Origin: Malania oleifera
Taxonomy: Eukaryota > Streptophyta > Magnoliopsida > Santalales > Ximeniaceae
Direction: 5' to 3'
Assembly (NCBI RefSeq): GCF_029873635.1
Contig: NC_080423.1
Coordinates: forward strand, 98,080,397-98,144,396
DNA length: 64,000 bases
A program made the translations under genes and the position numbers. Every line of letters starts with the position of its first letter. The first letter of the stretch is position 1. This document shows, piece by piece, positions 39,701 through 49,900 of this stretch. The notes under the pieces are model-generated. The model was given only the letters and a program-made list of their open reading frames with translations. It made no database searches and was not told the DNA's origin.

Positions 39701-39734
39701 TTCCAATGAATTTAACCAAGCCATCATTTCCCAT
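36714..39734 (-). pseudogene. Copia-2 pol (integrase, RT, RNase H) with in-frame stops
   Basis: Domains in order: pre-integrase (LWYKRLAHISEKGLALL), integrase (TFIDDHSRKLWVYTLKSK, RIDNGGEYSG, NGIAERTNKTL), RT (FELVKLPKGKRALENKWIYK, VEQMDVKTTFLHGDLEEKIY) and RNase H (MTKAEFIAATKATKELLWAK, ARSKHIDVRYHWIRD). All segments stay in one frame. The RT active-site motif reads YVND where YVDD is usual, so a catalytic Asp is lost. Premature stops occur at 39309, 39195, 38874, 38538, 38304, 38088, 37887, 37635 and 37071; all are TAG except a TGA at 38088. The final stop is at 36714-36716. Confidence 0.9.
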
Positions 39735-39736
39735 CT

Positions 39737-40618
39737 TTACTGTTCCAAAATCAGCAGATCTATAGGATGTAAAGAAATCTTCTGAGATGTAGCATGAATG
39801 GAGGCACCACTGTCAATCACCCAGCTGGTCTCATGGTATGCAACATTTATCATCTCATTATCATAAACAATGAGGAATTCTGTGGGAGTGGTGGTAGCAA
39901 CTCTATCATCACCATCTTTGTCATCTCCATTCTTTGTTCCCTTCCCTTTCTCATTCTTGTTTTCTTTCTTCAATTGCCTGCAGTATTTCTTGATGTGTCC
40001 CTTTTTCTCACAAAAATGACACTTAACATTTACAAACTTGTTGGACTTACTTCTGTTGTTATTTTTGCTCTTCAGACCTTTGCTTTTAATTTTTCCCCTT
40101 TTTTCTATAACCAAGATCTTTGACTGTGAAGAGGATCTCTGTGTTTTTCTTCTCATAACTTCATTTAGCAAATAGCTCTTAGCCATATCCATTGTGATCA
40201 TACCTTCTGGAGCGGAGTTAGACAATGAGGTTTTGAACGTCTCCCACGAGTTCGGTAATGAGCCAAACAATCATAACCCTTCTATCTCATCATCAAACTT
40301 AAAACCCATTCCAGCCAACTGATTAATAATTTCTTGGAATATATTCAGGTGATTAGATAAAGGAGTCCCATCCTGGTACCTCAAAGCCATCATTTGTTTA
40401 ATCAGAAACAACTCATTATTTCTAGTCTTTCTAGCATATAACTCTTCAAGCTTACTCCATAGAGAACATGCATTTGTCTCTCCACTAATATGGTTCAAAA
40501 CATTATCATCATTGCCTGATATACCCACACACTTGTCGATGTAACAAAGTCCATTCCACATCAGACTTTTTTTTTCTGGTTTTTCAGCACTAAACACTGG
40601 TAGGTAATAATCTTTCAC
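39737..40618 (-). pseudogene. Copia-2 gag and start of protease
   Basis: A UBN2-type gag (LWSKLEELYARKTRNNELFL) and a CCHC knuckle (CHFCEKKGHIKKYC) are in one frame, broken by a TGA at 40271-40273. The protease signature SWVIDSGASIHATS lies near 39800. The frame then shifts at about 39735 relative to the rest of pol. The gag start upstream of 40618 is not resolved. Confidence 0.88.
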
Positions 40619-40736
40619 TTAAAGAAGATCCTCCATTTTTCCTTTCCATATGTGATAATTTGAACCATTGAGATTAATCATTCTACTAGTATTTGTTTCC
40701 TTAACTCAAACTGCCGACCTGACAATCTGTCAACCG

Positions 40737-40749
40737 GGCTCTGATACCA
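40737..40749 (-). other. Copia-2 primer-binding site
   Basis: TGGTATCAGAGCC on the element strand, three bases inside the 5' LTR; initiator tRNA-Met type. Confidence 0.92.
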
Positions 40750-40752
40750 CTT

Positions 40753-41421
40753 TGTTGGAAGAGATATCAACAAACAACCACAGCGAAATAATTTTTCTCC
40801 CTATATGCAAGCAAATATAGTGTATCTCTACTTTTATGCATGCTGAAAATAGTAATAAAAATAATCAATTACACCAAATCACAAGAACACAAACAATTTT
40901 TTACGTGGAAAACTTCCTTTGTGTGAGGAAGAAAAACCACGGGACCTAGTCCAGTTGAAACCTCCACTATCAATTAGATAATGGGTACACCAAGTCTTCT
41001 CTAATCTCAATTAGAGGTTACAAATATATCTCATCAAGATATTAACAATCTTAACAAATATAAAGAGAATTGGAGAGAATATACCAAATTCGCCATTATT
41101 GTTCATGGGAAAAAATCCTAACTCTCGAGCTCAAAATCCGATCTCCACCGTTCAGATTGTAGCTCCTTGAGTCGTAAACCTCTCCTCCAAATTTCAGCTC
41201 AATCGGACCACAAACGAAATGGGATCGGAGTCTTGATAAAATCTAGGCAGCATGAGAAAAATCACGTTTTTCTCTCTTTCTTTTTAGTAGTGACGGTTCC
41301 TCCCTACTCCCCTCTCTTTTTTTATAACTTGCTTTAGGTTTTTCACACTAAAAGGCTAGACTTTGGGCTTTTAATAAAGCCCACTTGGGTTTTCCTCCAT
41401 ATGGTAGGAAATAACCCAACA
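40753..41421 (-). repeat. Copia-2 5' LTR (right on + strand)
   Basis: 669 bp from TGTTGGAAGAG to ATAACCCAACA. It shares GACCTAGTC and CAGATTGTAGCTC with the left LTR. Confidence 0.92.
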
Positions 41422-42984
41422 AATTAATCTTTAGTTTATTTAAAATTCAATCCATGTAGTTTTTATGATTAAGTAATTTAAATCATCCATGCAGTTGATA
41501 TATACTGGAAATAAAAGAGAGTAAGGAAAGAGAGTGACACCACATTTTTTATGAGGTCCTGCTTATTCTCAGCTTACGTCCTCACTCCTTAAGTCGGCTA
41601 GAGCAACGCCTCTTTAAGCGATACCCCACGCTCGGTCACTCCTTCAATAGGTTAGAGCTACACCTCTCCAAGTGATACACCATACTTGGTCAGCGATCCA
41701 ATAACCAGGAATCATCAAAGAAACTACAAGAAACAATAGGTAACCTCTGCGTACAATAATACTCTCACATAGAGCAGATTAGTACAAATTCAATTACTAT
41801 AATAATTAAATATCAATATGAAATACAATGAAGCTCAAGAGAATTTATCACCGAGTTCCTTCTAGATAAGAATTAACAACTCAAAACTCAGAGGTAGGAT
41901 GAATCGACAACTCAGAAATTTAGCAATTTAGATTTTGCAATGAGTGAGCAAGAGACAGCTTTGTTTGCAAGATAGCTTTCAGCAGATTTTTCAATTCTTT
42001 CTTTCTTGGTGTTTTTAACTTGATTTGCAAAACCATGTATTTATAGACTTAGAAAAGTAAATTCGTGTTGACCAAGTTTACTTGGAATATTTCCCAAATT
42101 TTCATTAATTTTGGGGCATAATAAACCTTTATTTGAAATTTAAAACATTTAAAATTTCTAACCATTAAAAGTATTCAAACGACTGAAGTATCGGGTTCAG
42201 TCTTCGGATGTTCCTTAAAGTACTAAAAATTATAGTCTGGACACAGGGTCAGACGACTGAGCTGAAAGTTTAGTCTTCTGAGGGTGTTCTGTCTGTTCTG
42301 TGTTTTAACAAATAAATCTTCAGTAGATTGAACTAATTTTTCAGTCTTCTGAAGAAATTTTTTAGACGTCTGAAGTAAAACTTTAGTCGTCTGAGGTACA
42401 TCTTCAGACTTATGAGCGTATACCTCAATCGTCTGGGTAAACCAACTTTAGAATTTTCATTTTAGGTTTCAAAAATCCTTTTTGTTCTCTTGTTTTTATT
42501 TCTTATAAAACTTTTTCCGAAATTTAAAATAAGGTCTCTAAGTCCATAATTTACCTTAGAAGAGTTTCAAAAATATTTCAAGAGATATTTAAACAAGAAG
42601 TACCTACATAAAACTTCTTATGACTTGAAATTCTAAACACTTAAGTCTTCATACTTGTCTTTTTTCGAGTTCTCTTGCTTTGTTTTTCTTTAGCTTTATG
42701 TTATTTTCAATCTTTAAAATACTTTAAGCTTTAAGCAAGTTCTCTTTAACATCCATGTTCTCATAATCTTCAAGCTTTATTAGATCATCTTTAAATCCAT
42801 ACTTTGACTTTTTAAGTTTCATTTGATCATCTTTCTTTGAAGTATAAGTTTTCAATAATCCTTATGAGCATTTGACTTTGTATTCACATGCTTGAGTCCT
42901 GAAATATCATCGCTTGACCAAATATGTTAAGTTTATCTTATTTGTTATCATCAAAACAACATTTTAAGCCTTGTAAGGCTAACA

Positions 42985-43780
42985 ATTGCATGTGCATCAA
43001 TGTAGTAATATTGGTAAGTGGGAAAGGTGAGAGTGAGATTTGAACTTTGTACACTGTCCAAATGCATCATTATTGGTTTATGCGTTCAAATACTCTTAAT
43101 TGAGCTTAAGTAAAGGTCTATAGTATTAATAAAAAGAAGTAGAAATAATTTTAAATTTTTTCTTGACTTATTCCACAAAAACCATTAAAAATTTCAAATC
43201 ATAGGCACATTTTAAATAAGTAAATTTAAATATAATCTTCTTATTTTAAAAAAATATTTTCTTATTATAATGATCTAACGATCATAAATATCAAAAAATT
43301 ATTTTAATTATTTAAACATCTTCTTGTGACTACTGAATGCTACAAAACATGCACATTATCTGAGATTCAAACTAAAACAAATAAAAGACTAAAGATTTTC
43401 AAAGGCCTTAATTTCATCTATACATAACATATTTCACAAACACATGATAAAGATTAATCTCTTACATAAAAATTAATTAAGACTTATTAAATTTTTTAAT
43501 TTTTGTTATTTCTAATTTTTAAAAATTTATATCTGATTACGGTTAGTGTAACTTAAGGTTTCTTGTTGTTAATCGTTGTTTTTGTGGCTGATATTTAATT
43601 TTTAAAAATTTATATTGATTTTTGAAATTTTGACTACTTGAATATTTAGGTTGGAAAAAAATTAAAAAATACTTTTTTATTATTTTCCTCTTTTTTATAC
43701 AAAATATTTAAAAAATTTAAAACAAAACAATATTTTTATAATTATTAGCGAAATTGAAAATGAGAACCAGACGGCTGAAC
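42985..43780. other. AT-rich intergenic DNA
   Basis: Runs of A and T with no open frame of note. I see no gene or element ends. Confidence 0.5.
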
Positions 43781-43893
43781 CTGTCCAATGGGTACGAACA
43801 TTTGGCAGTGAAAGGGTAGTTTTGTAAAATTAACTTGTATATACCCGCTATTCTTCGCCACGTCGTCGGATAGTTTTCACCTCGCCTTCTCCG

Positions 43894-43953
<60 letters not shown>

Positions 43954-43985
43954 CTAGCTCTAGCTCTCTCTCCATAGCTGATTAA
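43781..43985 (+). promoter_or_regulatory. Promoter and CT-rich leader of gene 2
   Basis: A TATA-like TATATA sits at 43839-43844, followed by the ACGT-containing CCACGTCGTCGG near 43859-43870. A long CT microsatellite (43899-43950) lies between the presumed start site and the ATG at 43986. CT-rich leaders are common in plant nuclear genes for plastid proteins. Positions are inferred. Confidence 0.6.
43899..43950. repeat. CT dinucleotide microsatellite in the gene 2 leader
   Basis: About 26 near-perfect CT units, then interrupted CT/AGCTCT sequence up to 43972. Length variation here would change leader length. Confidence 0.95.
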
Positions 43986-46900
43986 ATGGCGACCTCCTAT
44001 GCTCCTCTTTCGATGTCAGGTTAGTCTTCGAACTTCACGCTGCCTGCAAGTAACAGATTTCCTGATCGATTAGGGTTTTCCTTTTTAACATCTTTGATTC
44101 TGCTCCGTTTGGTTGCTGAGAATGTAGAATAGATATTATAATCTTGATTTTATGATTTTTTCTCCGTCATTATTTTCGTTGATTGGAATAATTATAAAGG
44201 CCACTAAGCTCTGTGCAGCTGTTTAATTCTCTTCGGCGTTGTTTTTTCTATCATACGGAAAATTTTCATTTCATTCATTTCGTTTCTTTTATTCTCTTAA
44301 CCAAGTGAAAGATTTTCGTTTTCAAAATTTGCATCTGTGAGCGCACGTTTTTGTTGCTCAGCAGTTTATGTGCTCTTGTTGTTTGTTTCTTCTCTCAGAA
44401 CCTTTTATTTGCTGTAAGTGATTTCATTCTATTTTTCTACGATTGAGCGAAACAAACTAACTTAGCAATAATCCCCCCCCCCCCCCCCCCCCTTTTCCAA
44501 ATGAAGAAAGAAAAACTGAGCAAGGAGTTGCTGTATCGCGATGGCAGACCAATGGTGTAGATTGGCCTGGCCTGATTGGTTACTTTATTTGAGCTACTGT
44601 GTATGGTTCAATTGGCGTTTGGCTTGTATCATTAGTATCCTGTAAACAAATGACGCATTTATGTGCTCCACTTAGTTATCTCTCATCATTTTTAATATGA
44701 AATTTTATGCTAGCTTTCAAGAATGATTTCAATGCTTGTCCTTGCATTACTTGTATGCTTTACCCTTTAACATAAGTTTAAATCTGCATGTGGTCTAAAG
44801 GCTGTGTGAATCCATTTGATTAAATTTCATATTGCTGTTTTTTGTTGACTACTTAGGCGAGAGAGCCTTAAGTTGCAATTTTTGGATGAGAGAAGATAAT
44901 TTTTTCATATTCAAACAACAGAGTATGATGCTTGGTGGGCAAGGAGTTCTCTCCAAAGATCCCAAGAATAGAAAATACAGGTCTTTGAATTACTAAAAGT
45001 CTTGCCTTTCAATCCCTTTTGAGATTGGAAAGTGATAAACCCAAAAAAGAAGCTGAGAAGCCTGAGATAATGCAGCCAAAGGAAGTGAGGAAGATCATTC
45101 TATCCTGTAAAAGCCACGTGCAGGTTGTGCGACTCGTAAAAAATTTAGCATCTTTCAATCTGCAAGGTCCAAACAATGGGAAATTTTGCTGCGCTCCAAA
45201 GTGCACTACCATTTCTATATTGCCAAAGCCCCTATACTTAATTGGTAAAAGCTTTCCCACATTCCGTGGTGTCACCCACTCTCCACCCATGTAAGAAAAG
45301 AGAGCGTTGAGAAGCTGTGCTGCTACCCTGCATTGCAGAAAAAGGTGAGCATTTGTTTCGTTGCACTCAAGGTACATGATACATATGTTGTGTTTGAGAG
45401 CCTTCTACCTATAGGGCAGTAGGGCCTTCTTCAGTGAATCGGAAATTGCGTGTTTATCCTATCCTGGATCATAGTCAAGACAAAGTTCCCAATCTTCTTA
45501 GGAATCGTAGCGCTTAAAAGGATGTGGCTCCAAGGGAAAAGATTAGGGAATATGGTTTTCAATGGGTGTGCGAAAAAAGATTCTAAAGTGAACATACAAA
45601 AAGAATCACCTTACCACACTTTTTTATCTTTCCTAGTGTAAGGGATATAATGGTCCAAGAAGGAAAGTTGGGTAGTGCCATAGGGAGCTCATTGATCTCT
45701 CTTTAATTGAGATTTTTGAAAAGGTGGAAATCCCAGAGGAACCCCCTTAGAGGAAATGAATGAGTTGATGGGTGTATTATGTAAAGAGGTAAGTTTAAAT
45801 ATTTGAGGCATTTTCAACTCTAGTATATTGAGCTCTGTGCGACTATTTAATCCTCTTCGGCATTGTTCTTTTTATCTCCCAAATGATTTTTCATTTCATT
45901 TCATTTCTTTAATTCTCTTTACCATTTGTCTTTCTAACAACCAAATGAAAGATTTCGTTTTCAAAATTTGTATGTGGGCACATGCTTGTGTTTTTTGGCA
46001 GTTTGTGTGCTCTTTTTGATTGTTTCTTCTCTTAGAACTTTTTATTTTCTTTAAGTGAATTTATTCGATTTCTACAATTGCACAAACAAATCTACTTAAC
46101 AACCCCCCTAAAAAAAATGAAGAGAGAAAAACTGAGTAAGAATTCATCAAGGTTCTACTTTGAGTCTGTATTATTATTATTATTTTTTAAACTTTGGTGA
46201 TTGATGAACTTACTAGGAATATCCAAAACAAGATACCTTAGTGTATGTTTTTATGCAAATGATATTGTATTGATTGATGAAAGTAGGAGCTGAGTGGAAT
46301 TTAAGTTAGAATATGGAGAACCGAATTTGAGTCCAAAGGGTTTAGGATAAGCAGAAATAAGACAGAATATATAAAATGTAATTTTATTAATGTAAGGTGA
46401 AGTAGTGGAAAGAAGATTAAACTTGATAATCAAGAAATTAATAATAATACTAATAGATTTTGATATCTTGGATCTATCATGCAAGTGGAAGATGAAATTG
46501 AAGAAGATATAATATATGGAATTAAAGCAGGTTGGGTAAAATGGAGGAGTGTGTTGGGTGTGTTGTGTGATTGTAGAATACCCTTAAAATTAAAAGGAAT
46601 TTATAAGATGACTATAAGGCTTGCTATGCTTTATGGTTGAGAATGTTGAGCAACTAAGAAAGAACATGTGCTAAAAGTAAAAGTTTCCAAAATGTGGATG
46701 TTAAGGTGGATGAGTGATATAACATTAAAAGATAAACTAAGGAATGAACATATACTCAGTAATTTAGGCATAGCATTGGTTGAAGACAAGATAAGGGAGG
46801 GGTGGTTGAGATGGTTTGGGCAATTGAAATGTAGATCTAGTAGGACACTTGTGAGGAGGAGTGAGTTGGCTATTGTTTTTGGCATGGAAAGGGATAGAGG

Positions 46901-49900
46901 TAGGCCTACAATAACTTGGAATGAGGTAGTGAGGAAGGATTTAATGGCTAATAATCTAGTAGATGAAAATCCTTTCAATCAGGTGAATCGGCGGAAAATG
47001 ATTCATGTAGCTGACCCCACCTAGTGGGACTTAAGGCTTATTGTTGTTGCTGTAGAGAAACTAAGCAACTGTATCTCAGTGGCAGACCAATGGTGCAGTT
47101 GGCCTTATTGGTTTGAGTTACTGTGTATGGTTCAATTGGTGTTTGACTTGATAATTAGTATCTTGTAAACAAATGAGGCATGGACCTGCTAAAATCTCTC
47201 CCCTTAGTTAACTCTTCATTATTTTTAAATATGAAATTTTATACTAGTTTCTAGAAAGATTTCAGTGCTTTTCCTTGCATTACTTGTATACTTTAACCTT
47301 TAATATAAGTTTTAATCTGCATGTTGTCTAAAGACCATGTGCATCCATTTGATTGAATTTTACGGTGCTGTTTTTGTTGAATACTTAGGCGAGAGAGCCT
47401 TAAGCTGCAATTTTTAGGATAGAAGAAGGCAATTTTTGTAATACCAAAAAACAGAGTACTAGGCTAGGAGGACAAGGAGTCATCTCCAAGGATCCAAAGG
47501 ATAGAAAATACACGTGTTTGAATCACAAAAGCCCTACCTTCTAATCCCTTATGATATTGGAAAGTGTTAAACCCCAAAAGAAGCCAAGATAGTGACCCCA
47601 AAAGGAAGCAAGAAAGATCATTCCATCCTATAGAAGTTGTGAGTGCCTGAGTGGGTTGTGTGACACCTAAAAATTCTAGCCTTCCTCTCATTCTACGAGG
47701 TCTAAAGAATGGCAAAAACTGCCATGCTCCAAAGAGCTCAACCATTTTTGATTTTTGCAAAGCCCCTATACCTAATAGGTCAAAGATATCCTGCATTTCA
47801 TGACAGCCCACCCTTGACTCGTGTAAGAAAGAATAGCATTCCAGAGCTGTGCTACCACCTTGCACACATTCCACTCACTTTTCACTTGCGTAAGAAAAAG
47901 AGAGTGTTCCAAAGCCATGTTGCCACCCTGCATTGCAGGAAGAGGTGAGCATTCGTTTCGTTGCATTCATGGCACATGATACACGTGTTGGGATTTGGAG
48001 CCTTGCAGGGTAGAAGGGCCTTATGCTGTGAAGCAGATCATGCATGTTAATGATATCTCGGTCTAGAACAAAGGTCCCATTCTTTTTAGGAACTTTAGCC
48101 CTCTAAAGGATGTGGTTCCAAGGGAAAAGATTAGGGGTCCTGGGGATGAGGTTTTCAATAGGTGTGAGAGAGAAGATTTTGAAGTGAACATACTCATAGA
48201 ATCACCCTCCTACACTTTCTCATCCTTCCTAGTGGAAGGAATATAATGGTAACAAGGAAAGTAGAATAGGGGGATGATCAACCTCTCTTTCATTGAGATT
48301 TCTAAAGAAGTGGAAATCCCATAGGAAGCTCCTTTAGAAGAAATGAATGAGTTGATAGGAGTGTTATGTGAAGAAGAAAGTCCAAATATTCGAGGCACTT
48401 TCAGCTCCAACGAAGTCTCTCCCATTCATACATCCTCCCAGAAACCAACCCCATCACCATTAGCTGCATTGAACTGGATGATAGGAAAGAACTGACTAGC
48501 CACATGGGACTCGGATTTTGAGGGATCCTCTCATTTCCCACCTATTATGTTGGGTCTCATATTTACTTTTGATTACCTTATGTCATAAGGAGTTAACTTT
48601 TGGAGGAAACCTTCAAAGCCACTTAGTCACATGGGACACAAATTTTGAATTTCTAGGGACATGCATGAGAGATGATACCCCTTCCTCTTTTTTCCCACTT
48701 GTACCCACTCGTATGTTGGGTTCCATATTTGCTTTTGATCACCTTATGTCATAGAGAGTCAACTCACACATGTTCCCAAAGCGTTTCTTATGCATCACCT
48801 TGTTAGAAACTCTAATGGATCATGTCATAGGGTTTCTTGAAGTCCAATTTAAAGAGAAGTCCCTTCCTTTGAACCTACCCCTCCTCCTAACATCCTTTGC
48901 TAAAAACCATTTGGTGTCGATTTTTTTTTATTAATTTTGGTTTGTTTTTCTGTTTCGATTTTAATTTTTTAAAAACAAAATCGGTTTTTAGTTTGATTAT
49001 TGGTTTTAATAAAACTGAAATATTAATAGTAGTTTACATTTTTTTTTTTTTGTTTATATATTTATGTAATTATAGAAAGGAAAAAAGGGGAAAGGGTGTC
49101 CTCGGGCCACAAGGCTCCTTGTTTTGCAAGGATAGGGGAAGGGTTGTCATAATGTACGTAGCCTTACCCCTGCTTTTGTGTAAAGAGGCTGTTTCCTTGG
49201 ACTCGAACTTGTGACCAACCGGTTACAAAGGAGCAACCTTACCATTGATCTAAGGCCCAACCTCATTAAATTTTTATATAATTTAGAGTTTTTGAATATT
49301 TTAGATTTGTGTAATTTTATTTTTCATTTTGTTAGTAATTGTTGTGTATAGCAGTTGTCGAAATACCTTGGAAGGATGGGTGGGTTTCTCATGGAAGAAA
49401 AGAGGCTTCCCTAACTTTTCTTTTTCTAATCTGGGATGAAGTGAATGCTTCTCCATTGTCTTGTAGCCTCCTTCTTGCCTTGCATTCATCCCACATTGGA
49501 CAAAAAAGCATGCTTTCCCCTCTTATAAATTAGTGCAAGCGTCAGCATGTTGGAGGCCTTTGGCCCAATCATTCCTCTTGGCTGATCAAGTCCTCACAAA
49601 GTGCCCAACAAAGATAACATGTTGGTTAGAGTATTATATTTACACACACACACATGTTGTTTAGAGTATTATATTTACACACACACACATATATTTTCTG
49701 AATAGTTCAAAGATCATAAAAATTGAAAAATTACCAGACTTGCTAAATAGACAGCAATCATTTCAGTTTGGTTATTGGTTTTGGGCAAAACCAAGCCTAA
49801 TAGGACCAATTACACCCCTATCTATATTGAATAAACGCAGATTGTGCTGTGGTGGCACCATCCCCTAAGACTAGTCTGTCTATTAACTAGGACTTTGGAT

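Larger units (their letters stand above)
36114..41421 (-). mobile_element. Ty1/Copia element, complete outline
   Basis: A 5.3-kb element in the intergenic region, with LTRs of 583 and 669 bp (TGTTGG...CCCAACA). The target duplication is AATCA (36109-36113) versus AATTA (41422-41426), one mismatch. PBS and polypurine tract are in place. Gag and pol cover the expected domains in Copia order (protease, integrase, RT, RNase H). The pol frame is unshifted over 3 kb but carries nine premature stops, so this copy is inactive. Confidence 0.93.
35646..42984 (-). mobile_element. SIRE-like solo LTR (about 2.0 kb) split by a Copia element
   Basis: The two parts 35646-36113 and 41422-42984 appear to be one large LTR read on the minus strand. 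It begins TGTTAGCCTTACAAGGC (42984 side) and ends near AACTCCTTAACTTTCAACA (35646 side), typical termini of SIRE/Maximus-type Copia LTRs. Degenerate short repeats with GTCTTCTGA or GTCGTCTGA lie at about 42180-42440. No internal region accompanies it, hence solo. A clear target duplication is missing: GCAAT on one side, ATTGC on the other. Confidence 0.55.
44208..48420. repeat. Diverged tandem duplication in gene 2 intron 1
   Basis: Unit A 44208-45827 and unit B 45828-48420 start with matching CTCTGTG...TTTAAT and TCCTCTTCGGC-type sequence. They stay alignable through GGCAGACCAATGGTG, GGCGAGAGAGCCTTAAG and CAAGGGAAAAGATTAGGG. Unit B is longer because of an RTE insertion (46141-47054). Each unit also carries a decayed L1 fragment on the minus strand. 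Rough identity by eye is in the mid 80s percent. Confidence 0.85.

Noticed and set aside
46668-47024. Small independent gene
   Set aside because: It is the C-terminus of an RTE LINE, followed by the typical 3' tail and flanked by a diverged target duplication.
49333-49560. Possible short solo LTR (TCCCACATTGG motif)
   Set aside because: The motif resembles LTR starts, but no paired copy, target duplication or PBS could be seen.
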